Shown here: in pieces, positions 11,216 to 18,112 of the stretch | Layout of the letters: every line of letters starts with the position of its first letter | How positions within the stretch are numbered: position 1 is the first letter of the stretch | Source of the DNA: Sulfopaludibacter sp035606355 | GTDB lineage: Bacteria; Acidobacteriota; Terriglobia; Bryobacterales; Bryobacteraceae | Direction of reading: 5' to 3' | Assembly (NCBI GenBank): GCA_035606355.1 | Contig: DATNFO010000006.1 | Span: 1-38,014, forward strand | DNA: 38,014 bases | Notes under the pieces: generated by a model | The model's database searches: none | What the model was told of the DNA's origin: nothing | The model's input: the letters and a program-made list of their open reading frames with translations, nothing else | Translations under genes and position numbers: made by a program

Positions 11216-12132
11216 TCGCGCAGACTCTTCCCCGTTAGTTCGATAAATGCGTCTTCCAGGCTGGGCCGCTGAATGCGAATATCCGCCAGCTCATTGCCTG
11301 TCTCATCCAGCCACTTGACGATCTCCACCACCGTTCGCGCGGGACGCCGCGACGTCACAAAAAGGCGCGTTCGCTTCTCATCGCACGACGCCTTTTCCGC
11401 CTCCGTCCACGCCGGTAACTCCGTGGCGACCGGTTGTGCGCACTCGATCTCGATGGTTGCGTTGGCGAGCGTGCGATCCTGAATTTCCCGCGGCGTGCCT
11501 GCGGCCACAATCCTCCCCTCGTCGACAATGGCAACTCGGTCGCACAATTTCTCGGCTTCTTCGATGTAATGCGTGGTCAGCAGAATGGTTCGCTGCTCGC
11601 GCCGCAGGTCCAGCACCAGTTCGTGGATTTCCAGGCGCGCCTGCGGGTCCAGGCCCGCCGAAGGCTCATCCAGGAACAGCACCTGCGGATCGTTCAGCAG
11701 CGCCAGCGCCAGCGCGAGCCGCTGCTTCTGCCCGCCGGATAATTGCGAATACAAGGCTTCGCGCTTCTCCCAAAGCTGCAACCGCTTGAGCAAACCGGCC
11801 GCATTGACCGTCCGCGAGTACAGTGCGCCGAACAACTCCATCGCCTCGCGCACCCTGATCTTCTCCGGCAGATTCGTGGATTGCAGACACACGCCGACGC
11901 GATCTTTCAGCGCCAGCGTCTGCACTCCGGGATCAAACCCCAGCACCGACACGCGGCCGCCGGAACGCTCCCGCAGACCTTCGAGAATCTCTACCGTAGA
12001 CGTCTTGCCAGCGCCGTTCGGTCCCAACAAGCCGAAAACTTCCCCGGGCTGCACATCGAAATCGATTCCTTTTACGGCGGCGAAGGACCCGTAAATTTTC
12101 TTCAGTCCTTCTACTTCGATCGGGCGTTGCAT
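11212..12132 (-). CDS. ABC transporter ATP-binding protein (exporter type)
   Basis: A 306-residue nucleotide-binding subunit of the DrrA/CcmA class. Walker A is GPNGAGKT (37-44), the Q-loop Gln is at 84, the signature LSGGQ is at 131-135, Walker B is VLFLDE (151-156), and the switch His is at 188 in LLTTHYIEEAE. The C-terminal extension after about 220 is typical of drug- and antibiotic-export ATPases. The gene overlaps the downstream permease by four bases and abuts the upstream TPR gene. It should energise the ABC-2 permease portion of the fusion protein. Cytoplasmic. Confidence 0.95.
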   Translation of the reverse strand: MQRPIEVEGLKKIYGSFAAVKGIDFDVQPGEVFGLLGPNGAGKTSTVEILEGLRERSGGRVSVLGFDPGVQTLALKDRVGVCLQSTNLPEKIRVREAMELFGALYSRTVNAAGLLKRLQLWEKREALYSQLSGGQKQRLALALALLNDPQVLFLDEPSAGLDPQARLEIHELVLDLRREQRTILLTTHYIEEAEKLCDRVAIVDEGRIVAAGTPREIQDRTLANATIEIECAQPVATELPAWTEAEKASCDEKRTRLFVTSRRPARTVVEIVKWLDETGNELADIRIQRPSLEDAFIELTGKSLRE

Positions 12133-12957
12133 CTAATTCTTGACCGTACGTTTATTCAGCTTCGCAAGTTCCACCCGAAATAGCGGATTGTCGGGATACG
12201 CAGCGGCAAGCTCCGCAATCCGCTTCTGCGCCTCTGCGTAGTTCTTCTCCCGAAGGTCGATAATACCCAGCAGAATCTTGGCGAAGGCCGCCAGGTAGTG
12301 GCCGTCGTTGGCCACGCGCTGCAGATCGGCCACGCCTTTTTGTTTGTCGCCGCTGACGTTGTCGAACTTCACGAACCAGCGAATGAAAAACGGCAGACTG
12401 CCCACCAGATACTCCGAGAGTCCCGCCGTGAGATAAGCATCGTAATAGTGCGGGTCAAGCTTGAGCAGCCGCTGCGCGTAGCTGTTGCTGCGCTCGGCCG
12501 GTGTCAGGCTGCGGAACTGATGCTTTTCGATGAACGCCATGTAATCCATGGTTACGCCTTCCTGGATGCACATCGCGAGCAGCGCTTCTTTGTCGTTCGG
12601 ATTCGCAGCTAATGCCGCATTCGCGCGCACCTGTGTATCGTCCAGCGCCTTCATGAACGCCGCACGGACCTTGGGGTCGGGCTCGAGCGCCTTGCTCTTC
12701 CTGGCGATCCGCTTGTCATCGATCAGGAACTCGCTTTCCAGAATTCCGAGCCGGTCCAATTCGTAAAACAGGTACGCGGCCGCGCGGACGGAGTACGGCA
12801 GCGGCTCGCTCGGATGCGCGGCGATGTACCGGTCCAGGACCTCGTGACTGGCGGCAAAGCGAAAGTTATAGAGGTCTTGAAACGCTTCGTCGATAGCCGG
12901 GTCCGCGGCGCCGAAAGCGCACGGGCAGAGGAGAAGTGCAACCAGGGCCAACCGCAT
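12133..12957 (-). CDS. Secreted TPR-like helical protein
   Basis: A 274-residue protein with a clear signal peptide (MRLALVALLLCPCAFGA). The mature part is helical with TPR-like repeats: FRFAASHEVLDRYIAAHP, QVRANAALAANPNDKEAL, YAQRLLKLDPHYYDAYL and YAEAQKRIAELAAAYPDNPLF. No enzyme motif was found. It starts two bases after the acpS stop and ends against the ATPase gene (12132), so it is inside the same operon. A periplasmic adaptor role for the transporter is possible but unproven. The frame continues upstream through acpS without a stop, but that is a chance extension. Confidence 0.85.
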   Translation of the reverse strand: MRLALVALLLCPCAFGAADPAIDEAFQDLYNFRFAASHEVLDRYIAAHPSEPLPYSVRAAAYLFYELDRLGILESEFLIDDKRIARKSKALEPDPKVRAAFMKALDDTQVRANAALAANPNDKEALLAMCIQEGVTMDYMAFIEKHQFRSLTPAERSNSYAQRLLKLDPHYYDAYLTAGLSEYLVGSLPFFIRWFVKFDNVSGDKQKGVADLQRVANDGHYLAAFAKILLGIIDLREKNYAEAQKRIAELAAAYPDNPLFRVELAKLNKRTVKN

Positions 12958-12959
12958 AT

Positions 12960-13337
12960 TCAATCTTCCAGGATTACGTGCGCCATGCCATATTCCGCGG
13001 TGTGCGTCAGAGACAGAGCCACGTTGCGGACCTTGAGCGTGCCGGCTACCTCGGCTGCCACACCCGTAAGGCGCAGCGTGGGTTTCCCGCTCGGCAGATT
13101 GGCAACTTCGAAATCGTGCCATGTTACCCCGCGCTTCCAGCCCGTGCCGATGGCCTTCATGCCGGCTTCCTTGGCCGCGAATCGCGCCGCGTAGCGTTCG
13201 AACCGGTTCGCTTTGCGCTCCACATAAGCGATCTCTCCGGGAGTATAGATTCGCTCCACGAAACGGGCCCCAAAGCGCTCGATGGAAAGCCGGATTCGCG
13301 AGACTTCGGCAAGGTCCACGCCAGTCCCAACAATCAT
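12960..13337 (-). CDS. acpS: Holo-[acyl-carrier-protein] synthase
   Basis: A 125-residue enzyme that transfers 4'-phosphopantetheine from coenzyme A to acyl carrier protein. Family motifs are present: MIVGTGVDLAEVSRI with Mg-binding Asp8, and RFAAKEAGMKAIGTG with Glu57. SLTHTAEYGMAHVILE closes the fold. The length is normal for the family. ATG 13337 gives the canonical N-terminus; a TACTAT hexamer lies 8 bases upstream, so translation may be leaderless. It is the first gene of the minus-strand operon with the TPR protein and ABC genes. Whether it serves fatty acid synthesis or a secondary pathway cannot be told here; no carrier-protein genes are in the window. Confidence 0.95.
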   Translation of the reverse strand: MIVGTGVDLAEVSRIRLSIERFGARFVERIYTPGEIAYVERKANRFERYAARFAAKEAGMKAIGTGWKRGVTWHDFEVANLPSGKPTLRLTGVAAEVAGTLKVRNVALSLTHTAEYGMAHVILED

Positions 13338-13345
13338 GCGTACAC

Positions 13346-13351
13346 ATAGTA
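13346..13351 (-). promoter_or_regulatory. Putative -10 element of the acpS operon
   Basis: TACTAT on the minus strand ends 8 bases before the acpS ATG. No convincing -35 and no ribosome binding site are visible. It is one of several start-proximal -10-like hexamers in the window. Confidence 0.3.
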
Positions 13352-13380
13352 ACACTGGATGAATGTACGCCCCCTGTCGT

Positions 13381-13437
13381 GCCGCGCTTGCGCGGCTGGG
13401 CGAGCCTCCGCTCGCCTGCAACGGGACAGAGTCCCGT
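13381..13437. repeat. Cluster of three perfect hairpins
   Basis: Three consecutive perfect inverted repeats fill 57 bases: GCCGCG-CTTG-CGCGGC (13381-13396), GGCGAGC-CTCC-GCTCGCC (13399-13416) and ACGGGAC-AGA-GTCCCGT (13421-13437). They lie between the divergent acpS and cbiM genes, about 80 bases before cbiM. The pattern resembles an intergenic palindromic repeat element more than a terminator, since no T-run follows. A structured leader of the cbiM message is another option. No second copy is in this window. Confidence 0.6.
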
Positions 13438-13517
13438 CGCCACTTTGGGCCGGGACACCTCAAACAACTACCAGCGCACTGCCGCGCCACCGAAGGTCGT
13501 GCTACTGTGAGGGCAAG

Positions 13518-14435
13518 GTGCATATACCCGACGGATTCCTTGCGGCGCCGGTGTGGGGCACGCTGGACGCTGCGGCGGTTCCGGCCGTGGCCGTCATCGC
13601 CCGTCGCGCGCAGCGAGGGTTCGATGAAAGCAAAGTCCCGCTGCTCGGCGTAATGGGCGCTTTCGTTTTCGCCGCCCAGATGATCAATTTTCCCGTCGGA
13701 GTGGGCACTACCGGACATCTGGTGGGCGGCACGCTTCTGGCGTGCACCCTCGGCCCGGGGCCGGCCGCCGTTGCCATGACCGTGATCATCGCCATTCAGG
13801 CGCTGGTCTTTCAGGACGGCGGAATCCTGGCGCTCGGTCCCAACATACTGAACATGGCCGTCTTCGGCGTGCTTGCCGGATATCTGCCGTACGCAATCTG
13901 GGGCGCGGGGCCGCGGCGCAAAACCGCCATCTTCCTGGGCGGAGCGCTGTCCGTCATGGTTAGCGCCTTACTCGCACTCTCCGAGTTACTACTCTCCGGC
14001 GTGCGCATGCCCGGACCGGTACTGGGGCTCTCTCTTCTCTTATTCGCCGTCTCGGCGGCGCTCGAAGGAGCGATTACCGTGGCGGTGATGCAGGCTCTGG
14101 AAACGATCCAGCCGGACTTCGTTCGGCAGCGTCAACCCGCGCGCGCCGGCAGTTCGTTATTCGGCATCGTCGCCATCGCCGCCATTCTTCTGGCGTGCGT
14201 CGGCGTCCTGTTCGCTGCAACATCGCCCGACGGCATCAATCGGCTCGGTATCCAGACCGGCATTGCCTCGCGCGTGCAGACGCTGTTCACCACTCCGTTC
14301 TCGGGATACCAGACCACGTTCGTGCAGTCGGCGTGGGTGCGCAAAGCCAGTTCCGGACTCGCCGGACTCGCCATCATATACGCCGCGTGCATCGGACTCG
14401 GACGCGCCGCCGCAGCCCGCAACAGGAGCTTGTGA
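13518..14435 (+). CDS. cbiM: Cobalt/nickel ECF transporter CbiM with CbiN-like C-terminus
   Basis: A 305-residue membrane substrate-binding component of an energy-coupling-factor importer for cobalt or nickel. The start is fixed by biochemistry: CbiM/NikM bind metal through the N-terminal Met1-His2 and His67. GTG 13518 gives MHIPDGFL and puts His in TTGHLVGG exactly at position 67. GAGGG lies upstream. Several membrane helices follow. The C-terminal part (about 215-300) has one helix, then SPDGINRLGIQTG, matching the SPDG signature of CbiN, then a final helix near 285-298, so CbiN appears fused. The gene heads the cbiM-cbiQ-cbiO operon. Cobalt versus nickel cannot be decided; no cobalamin or urease genes are nearby. 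No cobalamin riboswitch was recognised. Confidence 0.92.
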   Translation: MHIPDGFLAAPVWGTLDAAAVPAVAVIARRAQRGFDESKVPLLGVMGAFVFAAQMINFPVGVGTTGHLVGGTLLACTLGPGPAAVAMTVIIAIQALVFQDGGILALGPNILNMAVFGVLAGYLPYAIWGAGPRRKTAIFLGGALSVMVSALLALSELLLSGVRMPGPVLGLSLLLFAVSAALEGAITVAVMQALETIQPDFVRQRQPARAGSSLFGIVAIAAILLACVGVLFAATSPDGINRLGIQTGIASRVQTLFTTPFSGYQTTFVQSAWVRKASSGLAGLAIIYAACIGLGRAAAARNRSL

Positions 14436-14436
14436 T

Positions 14437-15165
14437 TTGCACCATGCTGTTGTCGAACGCTGGAGCCGCGGCGAAAGCCCGCTGCACCGCCGCGATGCGC
14501 GCGCGAAGATAGCATCCCTGCTGGTAATTCTCATCGTTCTGGCAACGGCCCACCGGCAATTCCTCCTGCTATCCGCCGCCCTATTTGTTTGCCTGGCGAT
14601 TGCCGCGATGGTCGCCCATTTACCTGTGGGCGCGATGCTCGTGCGTGCGGCTTCCATTCTGCCATTCTCGGGAGTTTTCGCGATCGTCTGCTGGCTCGCC
14701 GGAGATAACGAACGCGCCCTCTCGCTGTTGCTCAAAAGCTATCTTTCGGCGCTCGCAGTCCTGTTAGTCGTTGGCACTACTCCTCTACCGTCGCTCTTGC
14801 GTGGACTCGAACTGCTCCGGCTTCCGCGATTTCCGCTCATGGTTGCGCAGTTCTTATACCGCTACCTGGCGGTAATCTCGGGCGAGGCGCGCGAAATGCG
14901 GAGAGCCGCCGCCGCGCGCGCTCCGTTACTCACGGCAGCGACACGCCGGCTACGATTTCGCGCCGCTGCCGGCGCTCTCGCCGTATTATTCGCGCGCTCC
15001 TATCGCCGTGCCGGGGATATTCACCGCGCCATGCTGGCCCGATCCTTCAGCGGATCCTTTCATCCGCTCGAAACTCCCCGGTTCCGTACCGCCGATTCTG
15101 TATTCTTACTCTTTGTAAGTTGCGGCGCAGTCGCTTTGCGAATCTCCATCGAGAGGTTTGTCTGA
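14437..15165 (+). CDS. cbiQ: Cobalt/nickel ECF transporter T component CbiQ
   Basis: A 242-residue integral membrane coupling subunit. TTG 14437 is chosen because it yields MHHAVVERWSRGESPLHRRDARAK, the usual CbiQ N-terminus, and AGGAG sits 8 bases upstream inside the cbiM 3' end. Several membrane helices are visible (for example SLLVILIVLATAH and LLLSAALFVCLAIAAM), and a C-terminal coupling-helix region contains RAMLARSFSG, matching the conserved Arg-containing motifs that contact the ATPase. There is one base between the cbiM stop and this start, and a one-base overlap with cbiO. The frame is open upstream through cbiM, but that part is not CbiQ-like. Confidence 0.9.
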   Translation: MHHAVVERWSRGESPLHRRDARAKIASLLVILIVLATAHRQFLLLSAALFVCLAIAAMVAHLPVGAMLVRAASILPFSGVFAIVCWLAGDNERALSLLLKSYLSALAVLLVVGTTPLPSLLRGLELLRLPRFPLMVAQFLYRYLAVISGEAREMRRAAAARAPLLTAATRRLRFRAAAGALAVLFARSYRRAGDIHRAMLARSFSGSFHPLETPRFRTADSVFLLFVSCGAVALRISIERFV

Positions 15166-15866
15166 TGCAACCGCTTGTCGTGACACGCGGCCTGCGGTTC
15201 CGCTATGAAGATGGCACGCTCGCACTGAATGGCGTCGATTTCACGCTGCAGCCCGGAGAAACAGTAGCTCTTTTCGGACCGAACGGAAGCGGAAAAACTA
15301 CTTTTATTCTCCATTTGAACGGCTTACTCATGGGAGATGGACACGTGGAAGTGTGCGGCTTACCGGTGACCCCGCATAACTTCGCGACCATCCGCAATAA
15401 GGTAGGGATTGTATTTCAGGAATCCGATTCTCAGCTTTTTATGCCTTCCGTGCTGGAAGATGTTGCATTCGGTCTGCTGAATCGCGGAATGCCGGCGGAT
15501 AAGGCCGCGGAGTGCGCCCGCGCCGCGTTGGACCGTGTCGGCATCGCCTCTCTCGCGCCCCGTCCACCTTATCACTTGAGCGCCGGCGAAAAAAAACGGG
15601 CCGCAATCGCCGGAATACTGGCGTTGGACCCGGATCTTCTGATTCTGGATGAGCCGACTACATTTCTGGACCCGCCTGGGCAGCGGGCCCTGGCACAATT
15701 GTTGGGAAGCTTACCCCAAGCTAAGATTCTGGTAACTCACGATATTCCCTTCGCAGAGGCAATGTGCACGCGCGCAATCTTCTTCAGCGCAGGCGCGATC
15801 GTTGCGGAGGGGCCCGTGGCGGAACTCGTCGAAAGGTTCGACTGGAAGTTCACGCCCCGGCGGTAG
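15165..15866 (+). CDS. cbiO: Cobalt/nickel ECF transporter ATPase CbiO
   Basis: A 233-residue ATP-binding subunit that powers metal import. Walker A is GPNGSGKTT (38-46), the Q-loop Gln is at 85 in GIVFQESDSQLF, a pattern typical of ECF ATPases, the signature is LSAGEKKR (138-145), Walker B is LLILDE (158-163), and the H-loop is VTHDIP. ATG 15165 overlaps the cbiQ stop by one base (TGATG), with GAGAGG upstream. It is slightly shorter than many CbiO proteins (about 270) because the C-terminal extension is short. A single ATPase would work as a homodimer. Confidence 0.94.
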   Translation: MQPLVVTRGLRFRYEDGTLALNGVDFTLQPGETVALFGPNGSGKTTFILHLNGLLMGDGHVEVCGLPVTPHNFATIRNKVGIVFQESDSQLFMPSVLEDVAFGLLNRGMPADKAAECARAALDRVGIASLAPRPPYHLSAGEKKRAAIAGILALDPDLLILDEPTTFLDPPGQRALAQLLGSLPQAKILVTHDIPFAEAMCTRAIFFSAGAIVAEGPVAELVERFDWKFTPRR

Positions 15867-15876
15867 GTCTCGCCGA

Positions 15877-16164
15877 TTAACTTTCTTTGCCTTCGCTGGC
15901 CAGCTTTTTGCGATGTTCCGCCCAGCGCTTTTTCTGCGCAGCGGCAATGCGTTTCCGTGCGGCGGGGCTGAGAGTGCGCCTTCCGCCGGCGCCCTTTTTC
16001 GCTGCGGGAGCAGACGCCTGGGCAGCGGGCGCAGTAGCAGTGCGGCCCTTCAACTTAGCTTCTATCTCGCGAATCTTCTCGTCGATCTTCTGCTTCTCGA
16101 CCTGATATCCGACCAGCGCCATTCTCAGGGTGGTCATATCTTCGTTTCTTTGTCCACGCGGCAT
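15877..16164 (-). CDS. Small basic protein with coiled coil and Lys/Arg tail
   Basis: A 95-residue protein. The first half is a charged helix (VEKQKIDEKIREIEAKLKG), probably a coiled coil. An alanine-rich linker follows, and the C-terminus (RRTLSPAARKRIAAAQKKRW) is strongly basic. I recall this LSPAARKRIAAAQKKRW-type tail from many small acidobacterial proteins; a nucleic-acid-binding or nucleoid-associated role is inference. ATG 16137 (MTTLRMALVG) is a possible alternative start, giving 86 residues. It converges with cbiO 10 bases away and diverges from dtd. No family can be named. Confidence 0.7.
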   Translation of the reverse strand: MPRGQRNEDMTTLRMALVGYQVEKQKIDEKIREIEAKLKGRTATAPAAQASAPAAKKGAGGRRTLSPAARKRIAAAQKKRWAEHRKKLASEGKES

Positions 16165-16249
16165 TCTAGGCTTATCCCCCGCACAAAATATAACATATGC
16201 TGAGTCATAGGTGTAAAAATCAAGCGAATATCGTTAGTCTATAACACAG

Positions 16250-16711
16250 ATGCGAGTACTGATTCAGCGAGTAACCGAAGCACGCGTACTAACCGAAGAG
16301 GGTACCAGCGGGGCTATACGTAACGGATTGGTTGTATTCTTGGGAGTATCTCGCAAAGATGAAGTCTCCGACGCTGATTATCTCCTGGAGAAGCTACTTC
16401 ACCTCAGGATCTTCCCTGACGAACAAGGCAAAATGAACCGCAACGTTCAGGAGGCCGCCGGCGCGCTCCTGATTGTGTCGCAGTTTACTTTATACGCCAG
16501 TTGTTTGAAAGGCAGGAGGCCCAATTTCGATCTTGCTGCCCCGGCGGAGCAAGCTCAGGCTCTTTACAATTACTTCGTCGCCGCTGCACGTAAGGGACCC
16601 GTTCCCGTCGAAACCGGCATTTTTCAAGCTTCCATGTCCGTTCACTTGGTGAATGATGGTCCCGTAACTATTTGGATCGATTCCGCGGACCGCGGCAGGA
16701 AAGAAGAGTAA
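16250..16711 (+). CDS. dtd: D-aminoacyl-tRNA deacylase
   Basis: A 153-residue editing enzyme that removes D-amino acids (and glycine mischarged on tRNA-Ala) from tRNA. The length is typical. Family motifs are MRVLIQRVTEARV at the start, the active-site SQFTLYA, KGRRPNF, and the NDGPVTI motif carrying the Gly-Pro selectivity filter. The usual FGADM segment reads FQASM here, a mild departure. TATAAC lies four bases upstream of the ATG and TAGTCT nine, without a ribosome binding site. Cytoplasmic housekeeping gene. It ends just before a strong hairpin. Confidence 0.94.
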   Translation: MRVLIQRVTEARVLTEEGTSGAIRNGLVVFLGVSRKDEVSDADYLLEKLLHLRIFPDEQGKMNRNVQEAAGALLIVSQFTLYASCLKGRRPNFDLAAPAEQAQALYNYFVAAARKGPVPVETGIFQASMSVHLVNDGPVTIWIDSADRGRKEE

Positions 16712-16719
16712 CAGGTGGG

Positions 16720-16762
16720 AAAAAAGTACGGGGCACTGCCTTCGCAAAAAAGCAGTGCCCCG
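16720..16762 (-). terminator. Rho-independent terminator, amidohydrolase operon
   Basis: A perfect 11-base stem, CGGGGCACTGC (16729-16739) with GCAGTGCCCCG (16752-16762), has a 12-base loop. On the minus strand the stem is followed by three bases and then six T (16725-16720), a classic terminator for the amidohydrolase genes ending at 16775. The hairpin lies between convergent genes and could also stop dtd transcripts, although the plus-strand T-run is missing. Confidence 0.8.
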
Positions 16763-16774
16763 TTGGGAAAAACG

Positions 16775-18112
16775 TTACTGGTTGCGGCTCATATAGCGCT
16801 CGTAGAGACGCGTCTGCTTATTCTCGAGCGATACCTCCCTGCCATGAATATACAGGTGCTTGATATGCGTTTGTTCGGTGAGCGGGTCTCCGTCCGTAAC
16901 AATTAAATCCGCCAGTTTGCCTTTCTCGACCGAGCCCACCTGATCGCTGACACCCCAAATCTGCGCCGGGTTAATGGTCAGAGCTTTCAAAGCTTCCTCA
17001 TAAGGAAGACCGAAGGCCACCGCCGTCGCAGCTTGGTACGGAATGTCCCTTGAGAACTCATTGCCGAATGTTCCAAAAGCAAACTTTACTCCGGCCTTGT
17101 ACGCTTCGGCCGGAAGAGTAAACGACTGATCATACGCCGAATCCTCCGTCTCCGGCAGCGCCAACACGCGACCGAAAATCACCGGAACATTCTCCGCCTT
17201 CAACTCGGCGCCCTCTTTGCCGATTTCGCGCGGTTGCAGCACCACCAGCTTCACATTCTGTTTCTTGGCCCATTGAATCGCGTCATGAATCGTACTGGCG
17301 TGCGGCGCGGAAACCGTTACCGGCACCTTACCTTCCAATACCGGCAGCATTGCCTCAAACTTCAGGTCCACCTGAAAGCCGGGAGCGTTCGCCGACTTGG
17401 CCTTCTGATATCGCCGGGCATTCTCAAAAAACTCGCTCAGTTTCGCGATCTGCTCTTCATACTGACGCCGCTGGTTAGCGGCGGCGTTCGCCGCTCCGCC
17501 CTGGCCCAAGATCTCGACCACGTTATCGGGAACGCCGCCGCGGCGTCCGCCGCCGCCCATGCTGGGGAACATGATACTCATGCCCGCGCTGCGCTTCACC
17601 GCCATATCTTCCCAAGTCCAGCCATCGGTGTGGATCAAAGCGGCCTGGCCGGCGATCAACTGGCGTTCTCCGCCACCAAAGCCTCCGCCACCGCCGCCGC
17701 GTCCGCCCGATGAGGGAAACGTCATCGCGCTGGTGATTCCGTTCACGCGCACCACGCCGAAGAACTCGCTGTCCGGATTGACGGCGACGAGCGCCTTCAG
17801 TTGCGGCATGAACTCACCGATCTCGCCCGTGTCCACGGTCTCCCGCACGGCTTCTACTTCGGAAAGTCCCAGTTCGGTCGCCGAATCGATCATGCCCGGA
17901 TAAACGCGCATGCCCTTGGCTTCTATAATGCGCGCGCCCTTCGGCGGCACAATCTTAACTGCAATATCGGCAATTTTCCCATCCTGAATCAGAATGGAAG
18001 CGCTTTTCATCTCCGGGCCCGTGACCGGATAGACATCAGCATCGCGGATCAGGATCGTCTCGCCGGCAAACAACCCCAGCGCACAAGTAAGCAATAGTCC
18101 GATGAATTTCAT
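16775..18112 (-). CDS. Amidohydrolase-fold protein lacking metal ligands (third gene)
   Basis: A 445-residue exported protein with a signal peptide (MKFIGLLLTCALGLFAGE). The fold matches secreted amidohydrolases: an N-terminal beta sandwich (ILIQDGKIADI), YPGMIDSATELGL at the site of the usual PGxIDxHxH, and a C-terminal GSVEKGKLADLIVTDGDPL. The HxH is replaced by Ala78 and Glu80, and the expected second and third metal-site motifs have VSAPHAS and FGTFGNEFS instead of normal His/Asp patterns. It therefore looks catalytically inactive or uses another mechanism. A glycine-rich insert (GGRGGGGGGFGGG) lies near residue 150. ATG overlaps the upstream stop (ATGA), so it is coupled to its paralogue. 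Confidence 0.88.
   Translation of the reverse strand: MKFIGLLLTCALGLFAGETILIRDADVYPVTGPEMKSASILIQDGKIADIAVKIVPPKGARIIEAKGMRVYPGMIDSATELGLSEVEAVRETVDTGEIGEFMPQLKALVAVNPDSEFFGVVRVNGITSAMTFPSSGGRGGGGGGFGGGERQLIAGQAALIHTDGWTWEDMAVKRSAGMSIMFPSMGGGGRRGGVPDNVVEILGQGGAANAAANQRRQYEEQIAKLSEFFENARRYQKAKSANAPGFQVDLKFEAMLPVLEGKVPVTVSAPHASTIHDAIQWAKKQNVKLVVLQPREIGKEGAELKAENVPVIFGRVLALPETEDSAYDQSFTLPAEAYKAGVKFAFGTFGNEFSRDIPYQAATAVAFGLPYEEALKALTINPAQIWGVSDQVGSVEKGKLADLIVTDGDPLTEQTHIKHLYIHGREVSLENKQTRLYERYMSRNQ

Noticed and set aside
13381..13437. CRISPR array or terminator
   Set aside because: The hairpins are three different palindromes without regular spacer-repeat units, and no T-run follows.
12133..13467. 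One long minus-strand frame covering acpS and the TPR gene
   Set aside because: The frame of the TPR gene happens to stay open upstream, but its extension is antisense or out-of-frame sequence; acpS in another frame and the signal peptide at 12957 explain the region.
13338..13517. Cobalamin riboswitch upstream of cbiM
   Set aside because: Stem-loops exist and GCCAC occurs at 13438-13442, but I could not assemble the conserved cobalamin core or a complete B12 box in the right order; a covariance-model search would settle it.
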